DNA of 64,000 nt. It comes from Murimonas intestini. Lineage in GTDB: Bacteria > Bacillota > Clostridia > Lachnospirales > Lachnospiraceae. Numbering within the stretch: position 1 is the stretch's first letter; each line of letters opens with the position of its first letter. A model generated the notes under the pieces. It was not told the origin of the DNA and ran no database searches. It worked only from the letters and a program-made list of their open reading frames with translations. Positions 7,444 through 17,011 of this stretch are shown one piece after another. The stretch is from the NCBI RefSeq assembly GCF_024622195.1, contig NZ_JANKBI010000013.1, positions 118,207 to 182,206 on the forward strand. The letters are read 5' to 3'. The position numbers were made by a program, and so were the translations under genes.

Positions 7444-10400
7444 TCATTCTTCTTCATCCAGCTCCTGTGCCAGCTGGGCAAATTCCACCTTTTCAAATTC
7501 CTGAATTGATATATGCTTTTTATTAGGATTTGCAAACACAAATGTCTTATCCACGTTTTCCAGATAGTTCTGTATCTTATCGTTTGTGGCGCTGATGATG
7601 GCCTGGAATCCCAGCCCCCTGATCAGTTCTATACAGCTTGCCACCTTTTCCGCATCCATCTTGGAGAATGCCTCATCCAGCACCACAAGGCGTATGGTGG
7701 GACTGCGCTGCAGGCGGGATCCCAGGTTTATCCTGTAGGCCTGCGCAAAGCTGGCCAGAAGCGCCACATACAGAGGATTCTGCCCCTCACCCCCGGAATT
7801 TTTCTTTATCATCTTGCTGAGGCGTATCTTGATAGTCTCATTCCCCTCACCCTCGATGATCTGCTGCATATCAAAGGAGAGGTAGGTGCGGTAATCCGCA
7901 TATTTCTCCATGTTATGCTTTGCCTCTTCCAGTTCCTCCCCTGTAGCATTATCCGGCGGAATAAAGATGCTGATAAGTTCCTTTGTCATTTCCCCATACT
8001 TGCTCTCATGGTTCATTGTGAAGAAATTCATCTGGTTTTCTACTCTGTCAGAGACAAGAAACGGATTTACTTCCAGGTTCTCATCCATAAACAGCTCAAA
8101 GAACCTTCCGTCAGGGCCTTTATTTTTAGTAATCACAAACTGGTATCTGTCTTTCCCAAAATCCAGCCTGCTGATGATCCCATTCAGCTCATCACGCCTC
8201 TGGAAGGCTTCACGGATCGCACTCCTGATCTTAAAGATGAAGTCCTGCTTGAACAGCTCCATAGCCTCCTGGGCCTGCTCATCAGCCTTCGCATACAGCT
8301 CTTCCAGATCAGCATACTGAAGGCGCCCGAGAAGCTCATCATACGCACTGTTATCCCTGTCCTCAGCTGAAAAGGTCCTGTTTGGATGATTCCTCAGATA
8401 TTCGAATCTGAGCTCCCTCAGGGAAGACATTGCTTCCTCTGTCTCTGAGGCGGCGGCGTTGACACGCCCAAAGAAAAAGCTCTGGAGCTTTTCATAATTA
8501 GGATTTTCCCTCTTTTTCAGAAATTCCTGTACGCCCCGCTCCATCTCCTCATCTTTCCTGCAGCTTTTCTCACAGATAATGAGAGCCTCATTCTTCTCCA
8601 GATACATCTGCCTGCATTCCTCTATCCTGTTATCAGTGTCCCGGATATCCCGGATAACCTTATCCCTCTCAGACTTTCGTTCCCCACACAGCCTGTCCGT
8701 CTGCTCCTGTCTCTCCTTCCACTCATCTATGTTCTGCTCTTCCAGGCCTTTCAGCTTCTTTTCAAGGCGTGACTTCTCTGCCTTTCTGGCCGGAAGCTCA
8801 TCAATATCCTTTTTCCATGACATATATTCCTGTACATCATAAGGCAGGGCTTCCATTGAAAGTATCCTGCTGCAGTGTGCTGACAGCTCCATAAGCGGTG
8901 TCAGCTCTGCATCCAGCTTTTCCTTCAGCTTTTCCAGCTGGCCTATCCTTCTCCTGGTGCTGACCTCTCCTATGTAGGCCCTCCTCGTATAATGTTCAGG
9001 ATTAATATGCTGCAGCTTGAATCCGTGGTAAAGCATACAGTCACTTGTTATCCCTACCCTGCACCTGCGCAGGCTGTCAGTATCTGAACATTTAATGACG
9101 CCGCCCAGCAGAAAATCCACATACGCCCGGGCATAAGGCACCTTTGTAACCACCTCTTCCGCCAGGGCGCCATCCAGGACCTCCACCGTGCCCTCCAGGA
9201 CCTTTTCTGTGTCCAGTACAGCCACTTTGCAGTACTTCTTCTTATCCAGCTCCTGGTACAGTTCCATGGCTTTCCTGGCATATTGGGGTTCTACAATGAG
9301 CAGCAGCTTGTTTCCTGCCATATAGCCTTCCACAGCGTTCCTCCATTTATCATCTCTGATATCCAGAAGATCTGCCAGGATCTCTACCGGTACAACCTTA
9401 CCTGTCATCTCTTTAAGCCCCTGCCTGATATGCTGCCTGGCCTGTTCCAGCTCTTTCGGATACGCCTTGCGCCCCTGGCGCAGTTCTTTCAGTTCTTCCT
9501 GGATCTCTTTTTCCTGTTTTCTCAGATCCCGTATCTTTCCGTCAGCCTCTTTTTTCTGTTCTTCAGTCTCCCCCCGAAGCTCTGACAGAGATGTCTTCAG
9601 GCCAGCTATCTGCGCTTCCTCAATGCTCTGTTTGCGGAACCGCTCTATATCCCACAGCACCGTATTTGGGGTAATATCTTCGCCCTCCCAGTCTGAGAGC
9701 TTCTCCGCAGCCTGCTGCCATTTGGTCACGCTTCCCCCCAGCCGTTCCACTATCTCATTGACGCCTTTTAACTGAACCTTTATCTCATCATAACCGGAGG
9801 AAGCTATCTGTTTTAACAGCTCCCTGCTTTCCTTTTCAAGGCCTGCTATCTCCTCCTCCAACCTCTTTTTATACTGCTCCTGGCTCTGCCTGTCATCTGT
9901 GGAGGCAGCCATCTTTACCTGAAGCTCGTATGCAGCTGCTCTTAGCTTTCTGATCTCCATGGCAGTCATGAAATAGTGGTATTTCTGCCTCTCCTTATCC
10001 TTTGCCTCCACCTTTTTATATGATTTCTGCAGCTGTGTAAGTTCAGCTATCTCAGCCTTGATATCACCTATCTTCTTGCGCATCCTGCCATACTGCATGA
10101 CACTTTCCTGCATATCCTCGATGTGGATATCTTCCTCGAGGCAGATGTATTCCTTGACGAAATCTTCCAGCTTAATATTCATCTTAAAGGGGATTGCCCT
10201 CTTAAAGAGCAGAGGGAACCTTTCCATATTCAGCCCGCCCAGATATACATCATACAGCTGGCGCCTGAACCTCTCATTGCTGGGCCCTATGTAAAAATCA
10301 TCCTTTTCGCAGTGTATCTGAAGATACTCCTTGATCTCATCAGTTGACATGGCCCTGCCCGCATTCCTGTAACCAGACTCCAGAAACGGTCCCCTGTGCC

Positions 10401-10809
10401 AGAAGAAAAGCCTGGATATTTCATTTGTAGCTGATTCTACATCAAATGCAACACCTATGCTCTGACATTCCTGGGTATCTGTCTGTTTTAATTCCATCAC
10501 TATTGTGGATGAAAAATTTTTATTTCTCAGATAGGAGAACTCATTATTCTCTCCTATATTGACCATGCCCCTGAGATATTCAATAAGAGTCCTGTCTGAA
10601 TCGTCAGCTGCAGCCTTATTGAAAAATCCCCTTCCGTCCGTATTTGCATACAGAAGGATCTGCATGGCATCAATAACTGTTGATTTACCGCTGCCTGAAT
10701 GGCCTGTGAAGAAATTGATGCCTTCCGCAAAGGACAGGATCCTTTTATCTATATAATGCCAGTTATTAAGACATATCCTGGATAATGCCTGAAATCTCTG
10801 CTTCTCCAT
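7444..10809 (-). CDS. jetC: Wadjet SMC-like ATPase JetC (MukB/MksB type)
   Basis: ATG at 10809 has GGAGG six bases upstream; two upstream in-frame starts are too close to, or upstream of, that site. The 1121-residue protein has an N-terminal Walker A (GHSGSGKST, 36-44), a long coiled-coil body interrupted by a globular hinge-like region (about 490-640), and a C-terminal ABC signature SGGEGQ (1005-1010) and Walker B VVLDEAF (1042-1048). This is the SMC/MukB plan found in Wadjet (JetABCD) and MksBEF condensins, which load on DNA and recognise small circular plasmids by loop extrusion. It overlaps jetB by 44 bp, so the subunits are translationally coupled. No jetD follows. Confidence 0.88.
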   Translation of the reverse strand: MEKQRFQALSRICLNNWHYIDKRILSFAEGINFFTGHSGSGKSTVIDAMQILLYANTDGRGFFNKAAADDSDRTLIEYLRGMVNIGENNEFSYLRNKNFSSTIVMELKQTDTQECQSIGVAFDVESATNEISRLFFWHRGPFLESGYRNAGRAMSTDEIKEYLQIHCEKDDFYIGPSNERFRRQLYDVYLGGLNMERFPLLFKRAIPFKMNIKLEDFVKEYICLEEDIHIEDMQESVMQYGRMRKKIGDIKAEIAELTQLQKSYKKVEAKDKERQKYHYFMTAMEIRKLRAAAYELQVKMAASTDDRQSQEQYKKRLEEEIAGLEKESRELLKQIASSGYDEIKVQLKGVNEIVERLGGSVTKWQQAAEKLSDWEGEDITPNTVLWDIERFRKQSIEEAQIAGLKTSLSELRGETEEQKKEADGKIRDLRKQEKEIQEELKELRQGRKAYPKELEQARQHIRQGLKEMTGKVVPVEILADLLDIRDDKWRNAVEGYMAGNKLLLIVEPQYARKAMELYQELDKKKYCKVAVLDTEKVLEGTVEVLDGALAEEVVTKVPYARAYVDFLLGGVIKCSDTDSLRRCRVGITSDCMLYHGFKLQHINPEHYTRRAYIGEVSTRRRIGQLEKLKEKLDAELTPLMELSAHCSRILSMEALPYDVQEYMSWKKDIDELPARKAEKSRLEKKLKGLEEQNIDEWKERQEQTDRLCGERKSERDKVIRDIRDTDNRIEECRQMYLEKNEALIICEKSCRKDEEMERGVQEFLKKRENPNYEKLQSFFFGRVNAAASETEEAMSSLRELRFEYLRNHPNRTFSAEDRDNSAYDELLGRLQYADLEELYAKADEQAQEAMELFKQDFIFKIRSAIREAFQRRDELNGIISRLDFGKDRYQFVITKNKGPDGRFFELFMDENLEVNPFLVSDRVENQMNFFTMNHESKYGEMTKELISIFIPPDNATGEELEEAKHNMEKYADYRTYLSFDMQQIIEGEGNETIKIRLSKMIKKNSGGEGQNPLYVALLASFAQAYRINLGSRLQRSPTIRLVVLDEAFSKMDAEKVASCIELIRGLGFQAIISATNDKIQNYLENVDKTFVFANPNKKHISIQEFEKVEFAQLAQELDEEE

Positions 10810-11407
10810 CTTCATCCTCCGTTTCTTTAAAGGTATCCAGCAGGGCACGCACGTCATCACCCAGCAGCACCATATTTATGCTGGGATAGATCACCATCCT
10901 GCTCTTTCCCTCCAGCTCCTCCAAAAGGTCCAGGGGCTCTACGATCTGGTATTTCTTCAGCAGTGAAACAGCGCGCCTGACCTCTGTGGGCGAAGGCTGT
11001 TTTGCCAGCAGGCCGAAGCTGCCCAGCCTCTCATGGATATCTGCCACTGTTGTATATACATTGGCGCTGTTAGATGCATTTGACATCTGTTCATCATAGA
11101 TCAGCTTCAGAACCAGTACGTACAGTGTCGTCAGCTTAGGCAGCTTTTCCCCCATAAGGTTCTCCCCCTGGAGATATATGATTCCGCTCTGGCTGTTCTC
11201 CTTTACAGAAATGCCCGCTATCTCAAAGTAACTTTTTATAAACTCCAGGTGTGTATTGCATACCCTGAAATCCTTATTAAAGGCCAGTCTTCCCATCCTT
11301 CTGTCGTATTTCCTCTCCAGCACAAAGGTCTGCCTGTACAGCAGCTGTATGGCAGCACTCACTGCCTCCTTTTCCTCCGGCATCAGCTGCTCATAATATT
11401 CTATCAT
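10766..11407 (-). CDS. jetB: Wadjet subunit JetB (DUF4194, MukE/kite-like)
   Basis: A 213-residue protein of the DUF4194 family. It shows tandem winged-helix character: an N-terminal helical segment with LLYRQTFVLERKYD, the central LTTLYVLVLKLIYDEQ and a C-terminal wing region with PTEVRRAVSLLKKYQIVEPL. In Wadjet and MksBEF systems this subunit bridges the JetA kleisin and the JetC heads. Its start codon overlaps the jetA stop by four bases (ATGA) and its end overlaps jetC, giving a tight operon. Length and order fit the family. Confidence 0.88.
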   Translation of the reverse strand: MIEYYEQLMPEEKEAVSAAIQLLYRQTFVLERKYDRRMGRLAFNKDFRVCNTHLEFIKSYFEIAGISVKENSQSGIIYLQGENLMGEKLPKLTTLYVLVLKLIYDEQMSNASNSANVYTTVADIHERLGSFGLLAKQPSPTEVRRAVSLLKKYQIVEPLDLLEELEGKSRMVIYPSINMVLLGDDVRALLDTFKETEDEDGEAEISGIIQDMS

Positions 11408-12774
11408 CTGTCCTCTTCCTTTCGTACTTTATATCCTGCCCTCACAAACACAAGATCCGGATAACGGTATCTTCCGCCTTCTATCTCTCCTGATTCCCCG
11501 CCTGTTACCCTGTATCTGCTCCCTTTCCTGGCAGCATAATCATATGCAAGAATAAGCTTTTCAAAATCTTCGTCATCTTCTATGACAATATCCTTAACCC
11601 TGAAACTGTCCCCGTCCATATGGTCTTCAATAAACTGTTCGATCTGCCTTTTGCTGTAACGGTTGTGGATCCTGTTCAGCTTCAGCACATCCTCTCTTGT
11701 AAGCTCCTGCAAAATCTCATCAGGCTCCAGGTTTTCCCTGAATGACCTCTTCTCTTTCCTGCGCTTGTACAGGGACTTCTCTGAAAGGATCTCCACCTGG
11801 GAAAAATTCAAACGTCCTGCTGTTTCCCAAAGAATCTCCTCCCTGTCAGGCGCACCGCTCATCCTGTTGAGCAGGCTGACAATAAGTCCCTTCATATCCT
11901 CCTCTTCATTGAGAAGATAATTCAGCCTTGTCACAGTTGCCCTCACATACTTCATGTGCTCCTTGTCCATATTAGAGATTCTGTGTTCAATATCATCAAA
12001 ACCTCTCTCAATCTGCCCTACCATATCCAGAATCCGCATCTGCCTCTCCCGGCTGCCCTCATCTGTAAATTGTCCTGCGCTCTCACGTATCTCTCTCAGC
12101 CACTGCTTAATATCATTTTTATAGATATAGAAATTATCGCTTGTCTTCAGGATATGGTATTTCTTCCTCACGACCTCTTCCACATAACCATTCAGATGTT
12201 CCTTCAGCAGATCTCCGTAAAATTCTTTTTCCAGAAGGCTGGCAAAAAATTTATCCATATTGTGAAGCATGTCCTGCAGCGCCTTATTCAGTCTCCTGGC
12301 ATTCACAAGGGCGGTATGGAGCAGCCCCTCGCTGCCCTTTGCATCATTTTTATAAGAAAAAAGTATGGCATAGATGTTCTGGATGTATACCTCCGTGTCA
12401 TCCTCTTCCTCCCCTGTCAGACGCTCAAACGCATCTATAAAAACCGCTGAATAATCAGGGATTATAATATTGGTAACTCCTGTTGTATAATCTTCCAGCT
12501 TCTTCAGCCATCCCGTCCTCACCAGCCAGTTCAGTATCCTGGTGGCCGGCGGCTCCAGAACATCTGCTTCAGACTCCTGCTCCTCCTGCATGATACTGAT
12601 CCTTCTCTGGGAGAAATAATTCCCCAGCACCTGTATACATATCTCACGGCTCAAAAAATAATTATTATACTGGTATTCCTCGCTGATCTTCAGCAGCGCT
12701 TCTATATAAGTCTCCCTGTTGTAGGAACGGAACAGGCTCCAGAAACCATCTGGTATTTCATTCATTAGGGGCAT
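11404..12774 (-). CDS. jetA: Wadjet subunit JetA (kleisin-like, MukF/MksF type)
   Basis: A 456-residue protein of the JetA/DUF5716-like group: N-terminal winged-helix region (FWSLFRSYNRETYIEALLKI), an acidic linker around 65-75, a long helical middle (about 130-310) and a C-terminal winged-helix region (about 375-450). The kleisin links the two JetC heads. ATG at 12774 gives the longest form; the nearby ATG at 12765 is possible, and neither has a strong ribosome site, which is unusual beside its neighbours. It is the first gene of jetA-jetB-jetC. Confidence 0.85.
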   Translation of the reverse strand: MPLMNEIPDGFWSLFRSYNRETYIEALLKISEEYQYNNYFLSREICIQVLGNYFSQRRISIMQEEQESEADVLEPPATRILNWLVRTGWLKKLEDYTTGVTNIIIPDYSAVFIDAFERLTGEEEDDTEVYIQNIYAILFSYKNDAKGSEGLLHTALVNARRLNKALQDMLHNMDKFFASLLEKEFYGDLLKEHLNGYVEEVVRKKYHILKTSDNFYIYKNDIKQWLREIRESAGQFTDEGSRERQMRILDMVGQIERGFDDIEHRISNMDKEHMKYVRATVTRLNYLLNEEEDMKGLIVSLLNRMSGAPDREEILWETAGRLNFSQVEILSEKSLYKRRKEKRSFRENLEPDEILQELTREDVLKLNRIHNRYSKRQIEQFIEDHMDGDSFRVKDIVIEDDEDFEKLILAYDYAARKGSRYRVTGGESGEIEGGRYRYPDLVFVRAGYKVRKEEDR

Positions 12775-12804
12775 TTACTATCGCTCGCTTTCCCGTATAT
12801 TCAA

Positions 12805-12820
12805 GAACGCTGTAGCGTTC
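12805..12820 (-). repeat. Short perfect hairpin upstream of jetA
   Basis: GAACGCT at 12805-12811 and AGCGTTC at 12814-12820 form a 7-bp stem with a 2-base loop. It lies 31 bp upstream of the jetA start, between the preceding operon's terminator and jetA. No good -35/-10 pair was found here; the hairpin may be an operator or part of the leader. Confidence 0.5.
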
Positions 12821-12831
12821 CTGCTGCACAA

Positions 12832-12864
12832 ACCAAAAACTCCGGGCCCGCAGGTCACCGGAGT
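12832..12864 (-). terminator. Terminator of the MoxR/DUF58 operon
   Basis: ACTCCGG at 12839-12845 pairs with CCGGAGT at 12858-12864. Read on the minus strand the stem is followed by a TTTTTGG tract. It lies 74 bp after the stop of the DUF4129-like gene and insulates jetA from that operon. Confidence 0.7.
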
Positions 12865-12937
12865 AATTCTCACTATTAGCTCTGACATATATTTTACAAT
12901 ACCAAACTTGTTAATGCAAGCGATTTCAGCTTAGCCG

Positions 12938-14191
12938 CTAAACTTCTCTGGCCTCTTCTTTTGTACAGCCGTCTTTGCTGTATCTGGCCTTTTCATAGAC
13001 TTTATGGAGAACCTTCATGCTTTCATCCTCCTGAAGCTGCGCACCTGTCTCTAATTCATATGGCGTCTCCCATCCCTTCGGCCTTTCTTTCGAAGACTTT
13101 CTGATGATTTTTTTGTATTTCCTTCTGATACGCATGTTCACAGACAGCATTTCAGAACCTTTCTCTTTTTTTCTTCCTCCAAGACGCCTCCGCTCTTCCT
13201 CCTCGCTCTTCTTCAGGAAAATAACCTCATCTTCCCCGTCCTCCCCAAATGACCTGATGAAATTTCTGGATATCTTATAAATTATCCTGAGCAGCACGAA
13301 AATGACAGCGGCAACCACAAGAAACGCCACAGCTCTGCCAAGAAAAACAAGCCATACAGGAGGCTCCTTCTCCTCAAGTTCACCCGCGTAAAATGGTTCA
13401 AAGCCTCCGCCGCCCAAGTTCTCGAACTCCATAGGGCCTATCTCACCATTCGCCTGTGCATTATAGAACATGCCCACCAGATCTGACAAGATATCCTTCT
13501 CATACAATACAGATGGGAGTATAAAAACAACAAGGGCCAGCGCAGATATGCCAAATATGATCCTGCTCACTCTCTTCATCATATTTACAGGCATGTTTGC
13601 TATCTTCCTGCGCTCCTTTAAAAATTCCCACATCCTGTCTATGTAGCAGAATGCAAAGCACACGAATATCTCCGCAACAAAAAGATAAAATTCCCAATGC
13701 CAGATATACTCAGTCTGGGCCAATATACCTGTTATGTAGACAGCGCCGAACAGTATCCAATGCCACGGATGAGGCTTGTCAAGTATAGTCGGGATCTGCC
13801 AGGCCTCCATATCCATATTGGCAGCTGTCTCACCGGGCATATCCTGCATTTCCTTCTTTAACTGTGCCTTTTTGATCTTTACATATCCCCTGATGATAAA
13901 TATCAGGGCTGTAAGAACTCCTGTGAGCACAGAGTTAAATACCGCTCCCATAATAAAGGTGACGGCTGCACCTGATATTACATAGGCCAAAAGGACTTTC
14001 AGTTTTCTGATGAGGATCCAGCTGATTATGACTGGGATAATAAGAAAGAACCCCTTTACAGCATAGAACTGTGCTTCCCTTATTTCCATCCCTATGAAAC
14101 CTGCTAACACCATATACAGGCCATCAAACAAAAGGACATCATGTATCCAGGACAATATGACAGGCAATAAGCCCCTCTTCTCTTCCATCAT
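12938..14191 (-). CDS. Multi-spanning membrane protein, DUF4129-like C-terminus
   Basis: ATG at 14191 overlaps the DUF58 stop by four bases (ATGA) and follows GGGAGG; the frame is open upstream but only inside the DUF58 gene. The 417-residue product has about seven hydrophobic segments in three blocks: residues 5-110, a middle block about 140-260, and one near 300-325. It ends in a soluble basic domain with YKKIIRK, GWETPYELE and VYEKARYS. That last region resembles DUF4129, which in many bacteria follows moxR and DUF58 genes and is fused or next to a transglutaminase. No transglutaminase domain is present here. Function unknown; probably acts with the MoxR ATPase at the envelope. Confidence 0.7.
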   Translation of the reverse strand: MMEEKRGLLPVILSWIHDVLLFDGLYMVLAGFIGMEIREAQFYAVKGFFLIIPVIISWILIRKLKVLLAYVISGAAVTFIMGAVFNSVLTGVLTALIFIIRGYVKIKKAQLKKEMQDMPGETAANMDMEAWQIPTILDKPHPWHWILFGAVYITGILAQTEYIWHWEFYLFVAEIFVCFAFCYIDRMWEFLKERRKIANMPVNMMKRVSRIIFGISALALVVFILPSVLYEKDILSDLVGMFYNAQANGEIGPMEFENLGGGGFEPFYAGELEEKEPPVWLVFLGRAVAFLVVAAVIFVLLRIIYKISRNFIRSFGEDGEDEVIFLKKSEEEERRRLGGRKKEKGSEMLSVNMRIRRKYKKIIRKSSKERPKGWETPYELETGAQLQEDESMKVLHKVYEKARYSKDGCTKEEAREV

Positions 14192-15309
14192 TCCACCTCC
14201 CAGCGCATAAGATGGATCTCCCTCTCCCCGGCATACGTCATTTCCATAGACGGGTGTACGGGTATTACCCACAGGACCTGGCTGTTATTCATTGCAAGGA
14301 TACGCAGCGCCTCCATATTTTCCGCTGTCTGGTTTTTTGAGACAAGCAGATAGATATGGCCGCTTTTCTTTTTAGCCGCCTCTCTTCTTAATACCTCAGC
14401 TATACCTTCCACATCACATCCCGTATCAATACATGCCAGCCTCTGATTCAGCTCCGCCACCCTTCCGCCGCCCGCCTTCATGTGCATATACAGTCCCTGT
14501 GAAGAGTCCTCTGCTTTTCCGTTGCTGATTATATTCAGCTCCATCTTATTTCTCACCATTGCCGCTGCCAGCGAAGACACTATGCTGATGCCTTCCTCTG
14601 TGAGCTTTTCATACTTCAGTATATTCCTGTCCTCTACATCAAGTATGACAGTCACCTCTATGCTTGTAGTAGAGTCATACTGATTTACCATAAGCTCCTG
14701 GCTTCTCGCAGATGCTTTCCAGTTAATATGGTTCATGGGATCATCCTGCCTGTATTCCCTTATGCCGGAAAATTCAAATGGATCCGGATAAAGCCGGTTC
14801 TGGACCACTACCATCCCCGAGAGCGCCTGACAGATCAGCCTGATCCTTCTGACATCGATTTGGGCGGGATATACATACATGTGGGTCTGCTGCGGAACTT
14901 CCATATAGTGGCCTGACCCGAAAAAAAGATCATATCCCACCACCTCAGCCTTTGTAATATGATAGAATCCCCTCTTCCTGCACCGAAATGCCAGTGTCCT
15001 TGTCACCTGCTGGTGTAGAAGGAAAGAAAAAATATCCCTTTTATAGCTCTGATCTGTCACATTTGAATTCTCTTTGGCCTCCTCCTCAAATTCCAGGTTC
15101 CTGTTCATAGACAAGCGTACTTCAAGGGCAGGCAGCGGCAGAGCTTTATCATTAATGATCACTTCCCTGAGCGCTGATGCCTCTCCCTGATAAGCATAGG
15201 AATCAGTAAATTCAACAAGCACTGAGAGCTTTTTATTCCAGTTTTTCTTATACAGCACGCATGAGAGCCACCATGCCAGGCCGACCCCCAAAAGTAATAT
15301 TATCAGCAT
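14188..15309 (-). CDS. DUF58 domain protein
   Basis: A 373-residue protein with one or two hydrophobic stretches at the N-terminus (residues 1-20) and the DUF58 core REYRQDDPMNHINW at 184-197. A von Willebrand A-like fold follows, starting VTVILDVEDRNIL. Family members form operons with MoxR AAA+ ATPases and are thought to be their partners; molecular function is undefined. It starts 11 bp after the moxR stop. Confidence 0.88.
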   Translation of the reverse strand: MLIILLLGVGLAWWLSCVLYKKNWNKKLSVLVEFTDSYAYQGEASALREVIINDKALPLPALEVRLSMNRNLEFEEEAKENSNVTDQSYKRDIFSFLLHQQVTRTLAFRCRKRGFYHITKAEVVGYDLFFGSGHYMEVPQQTHMYVYPAQIDVRRIRLICQALSGMVVVQNRLYPDPFEFSGIREYRQDDPMNHINWKASARSQELMVNQYDSTTSIEVTVILDVEDRNILKYEKLTEEGISIVSSLAAAMVRNKMELNIISNGKAEDSSQGLYMHMKAGGGRVAELNQRLACIDTGCDVEGIAEVLRREAAKKKSGHIYLLVSKNQTAENMEALRILAMNNSQVLWVIPVHPSMEMTYAGEREIHLMRWEVE

Positions 15310-15320
15310 TTTGCCCCTCC

Positions 15321-16265
15321 TTACCTGCCTGACCAGTCCTCCGTAGGAAGGGTTATACTGGAAATGATATCCTCTATCACCTGTTCGGCACTTCTGCGCA
15401 TATCTGCACCCGCCGAAAGACTGAGCCTGTGTGCCAGCACCGGGACAGCTACTGCCTTAATATCTTCGGGGACAACATACTCCCTGCCCCTGACCATGGC
15501 ATAACCCTGGGAAGCCCTGACAAATGCAAGTGTTCCTCTGGGGCTTACTCCATTTTCAACTTTTGAATGCTTCCTTGACGCGTGTACCACCCTCACAATA
15601 TAATCCAGCAGGTCACTGTGGACATAGACCTTCGTACACTGCTCCTGCATATCCGCCAGCTCTTCCCTGCCGCATACCGGCTTCAGCTCCTCTAACGGCT
15701 CATTTACCAGAAACCTCTCCACCATGGCCCGTTCCTGTCCTGATCCAAGCTCTTCCATAGAAAACTGCATCAGGAACCTGTCCATCTGCGCTTCAGGCAG
15801 AGGAAACGTCCCCAGCGTCTCAAGAGGGTTCTGAGTGGCAATCACCAGAAACGGCTCCTCCAGCGCACGCGTCACCCCGTCAACTGTCACCTGGCGTTCA
15901 GCCATGCACTCCAAAAGACTGCTCTGAGTCTTGGGCGTGGCTCTGTTGATCTCATCCGCCAGAAGGATATTGCAGAAAACAGGCCCTTTAGAAAAAGTAA
16001 AATCCCCAGTCTTAGCGTCAAAATAATTCAGCCCTGTCACATCTGACGGGAGAAGGTCCGGCGTAAACTGTATCCTTCCAAAATCAGCCTGCACCGACTT
16101 AGCCAGAGACTTGGCCATAACAGTCTTGCCCGTCCCCGGAACATCCTCCAGCAGAACATGCCCCTTTGCCAAAATACATGTCAAAAGCAGCTCGATCGTC
16201 CTCTCATTCCCCACGATTACCTTAGAAACATTCTCTTTTAAAGTCTGTAAAATCCCCGTATCCAT
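15321..16265 (-). CDS. MoxR-family AAA+ ATPase
   Basis: The 314-residue protein contains Walker A DVPGTGKT (41-48), Walker B LLADEINRA and the sensor region ATQNPLE characteristic of MoxR ATPases, then the conserved helical lid. MoxR proteins are chaperone-like ATPases assumed to activate metal-dependent or envelope complexes together with DUF58 proteins. First gene of a three-gene operon; GGGAGG precedes ATG at 16265. Confidence 0.92.
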   Translation of the reverse strand: MDTGILQTLKENVSKVIVGNERTIELLLTCILAKGHVLLEDVPGTGKTVMAKSLAKSVQADFGRIQFTPDLLPSDVTGLNYFDAKTGDFTFSKGPVFCNILLADEINRATPKTQSSLLECMAERQVTVDGVTRALEEPFLVIATQNPLETLGTFPLPEAQMDRFLMQFSMEELGSGQERAMVERFLVNEPLEELKPVCGREELADMQEQCTKVYVHSDLLDYIVRVVHASRKHSKVENGVSPRGTLAFVRASQGYAMVRGREYVVPEDIKAVAVPVLAHRLSLSAGADMRRSAEQVIEDIISSITLPTEDWSGR

Positions 16266-16359
16266 AGCTACCTCCCTTATATGCGGTAATATACTCTGTT
16301 ATCTCTTATAATATCATGAAGATATATGAAAATACAGACAAAACTTTAAAAATCTGTTA

Positions 16360-16391
16360 CGCAAAAAAGAAGCTGCCATAAATGACAGCCT
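16360..16391 (-). terminator. Terminator downstream of the Rpn pseudogene
   Basis: On the minus strand GCTGTC (16389-16384) pairs, with one G-U, to GGCAGC (16377-16372), followed by TTCTTTTTTGCG. The hairpin starts 7 bp after the stop of the Rpn-like fragment. Confidence 0.65.
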
Positions 16392-16395
16392 CTGC

Positions 16396-17011
16396 TTAAT
16401 TACTGGCAGTTTTTCCGTCACCCATATATTTTTTTGCAATTTCTGTATCCGTACATCCGGGGTTATCCTCTATAAGCTTACAGATATTTTCAACATAGTC
16501 TATTTTCTGCTCTAAGATGTCAGAAATCACAGCTGCGGTATAACCCTTTTCGTATTTTCTCCTTATACAATAAATCATCTGGGCCTGTCCCTCAGCTATG
16601 CCTTCTTTCCTGCCTGCCGACTTACCTTTCTCAATCCCTTCATCAAAAATCAATTGTGCCACCTTCGTCATCATAATTACCCCCTTCACATATTCCGCAT
16701 ATTCCTTATCTATAACTTTATCTGTAAATGTGATAATCCCGGACAATGCCTGAAGCATTTGTCGCTCATCCCGTATACACTTCGCTAATTCTATGGAATT
16801 TTTCACTAACTCCTGCTTTGCTTCTTTCCCCTTTACTGTAAGCGGAAGCACAATCAACTCAAGAAGCTCCTCACCGTTCAAAACCCCGTCCTGTTTAACT
16901 TTTTCCTTCAGCCTGAAGTAGATTTCCTCTGTATCCATGCCTCTTATGTTTCAAAGCCTCTGTGAGAAGTTTTAATGTAATGTCCTTATTTTGATATGCA
17001 ATATCACTCAT
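16396..17011 (-). pseudogene. Rpn-family nuclease/transposase-like gene, internally deleted
   Basis: The minus strand encodes an N-terminus typical of Rpn/PD-(D/E)XK putative transposases, MSDIAYQNKDITLKLLTEAL (ATG 17011). After ALKHKRHG the frame is lost, and the family's C-terminal part continues in another frame from 16938 (MDTEEIYFRLKEKVKQ to the stop at 16396). Joining them gives about 205 residues instead of the usual about 300. The segment expected to hold the PD-(D/E)XK nuclease core is missing. The junction sits near 16930-16945, so one deletion of a length not divisible by three explains both defects. The C-terminal piece still has the usual GRKEGIAEGQAQ repeat-like region. Confidence 0.75.

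Noticed and set aside
7513..8370. 285-codon plus-strand frame inside jetC
   Set aside because: Lies fully antisense to conserved JetC ATPase motifs; its product has no family features.
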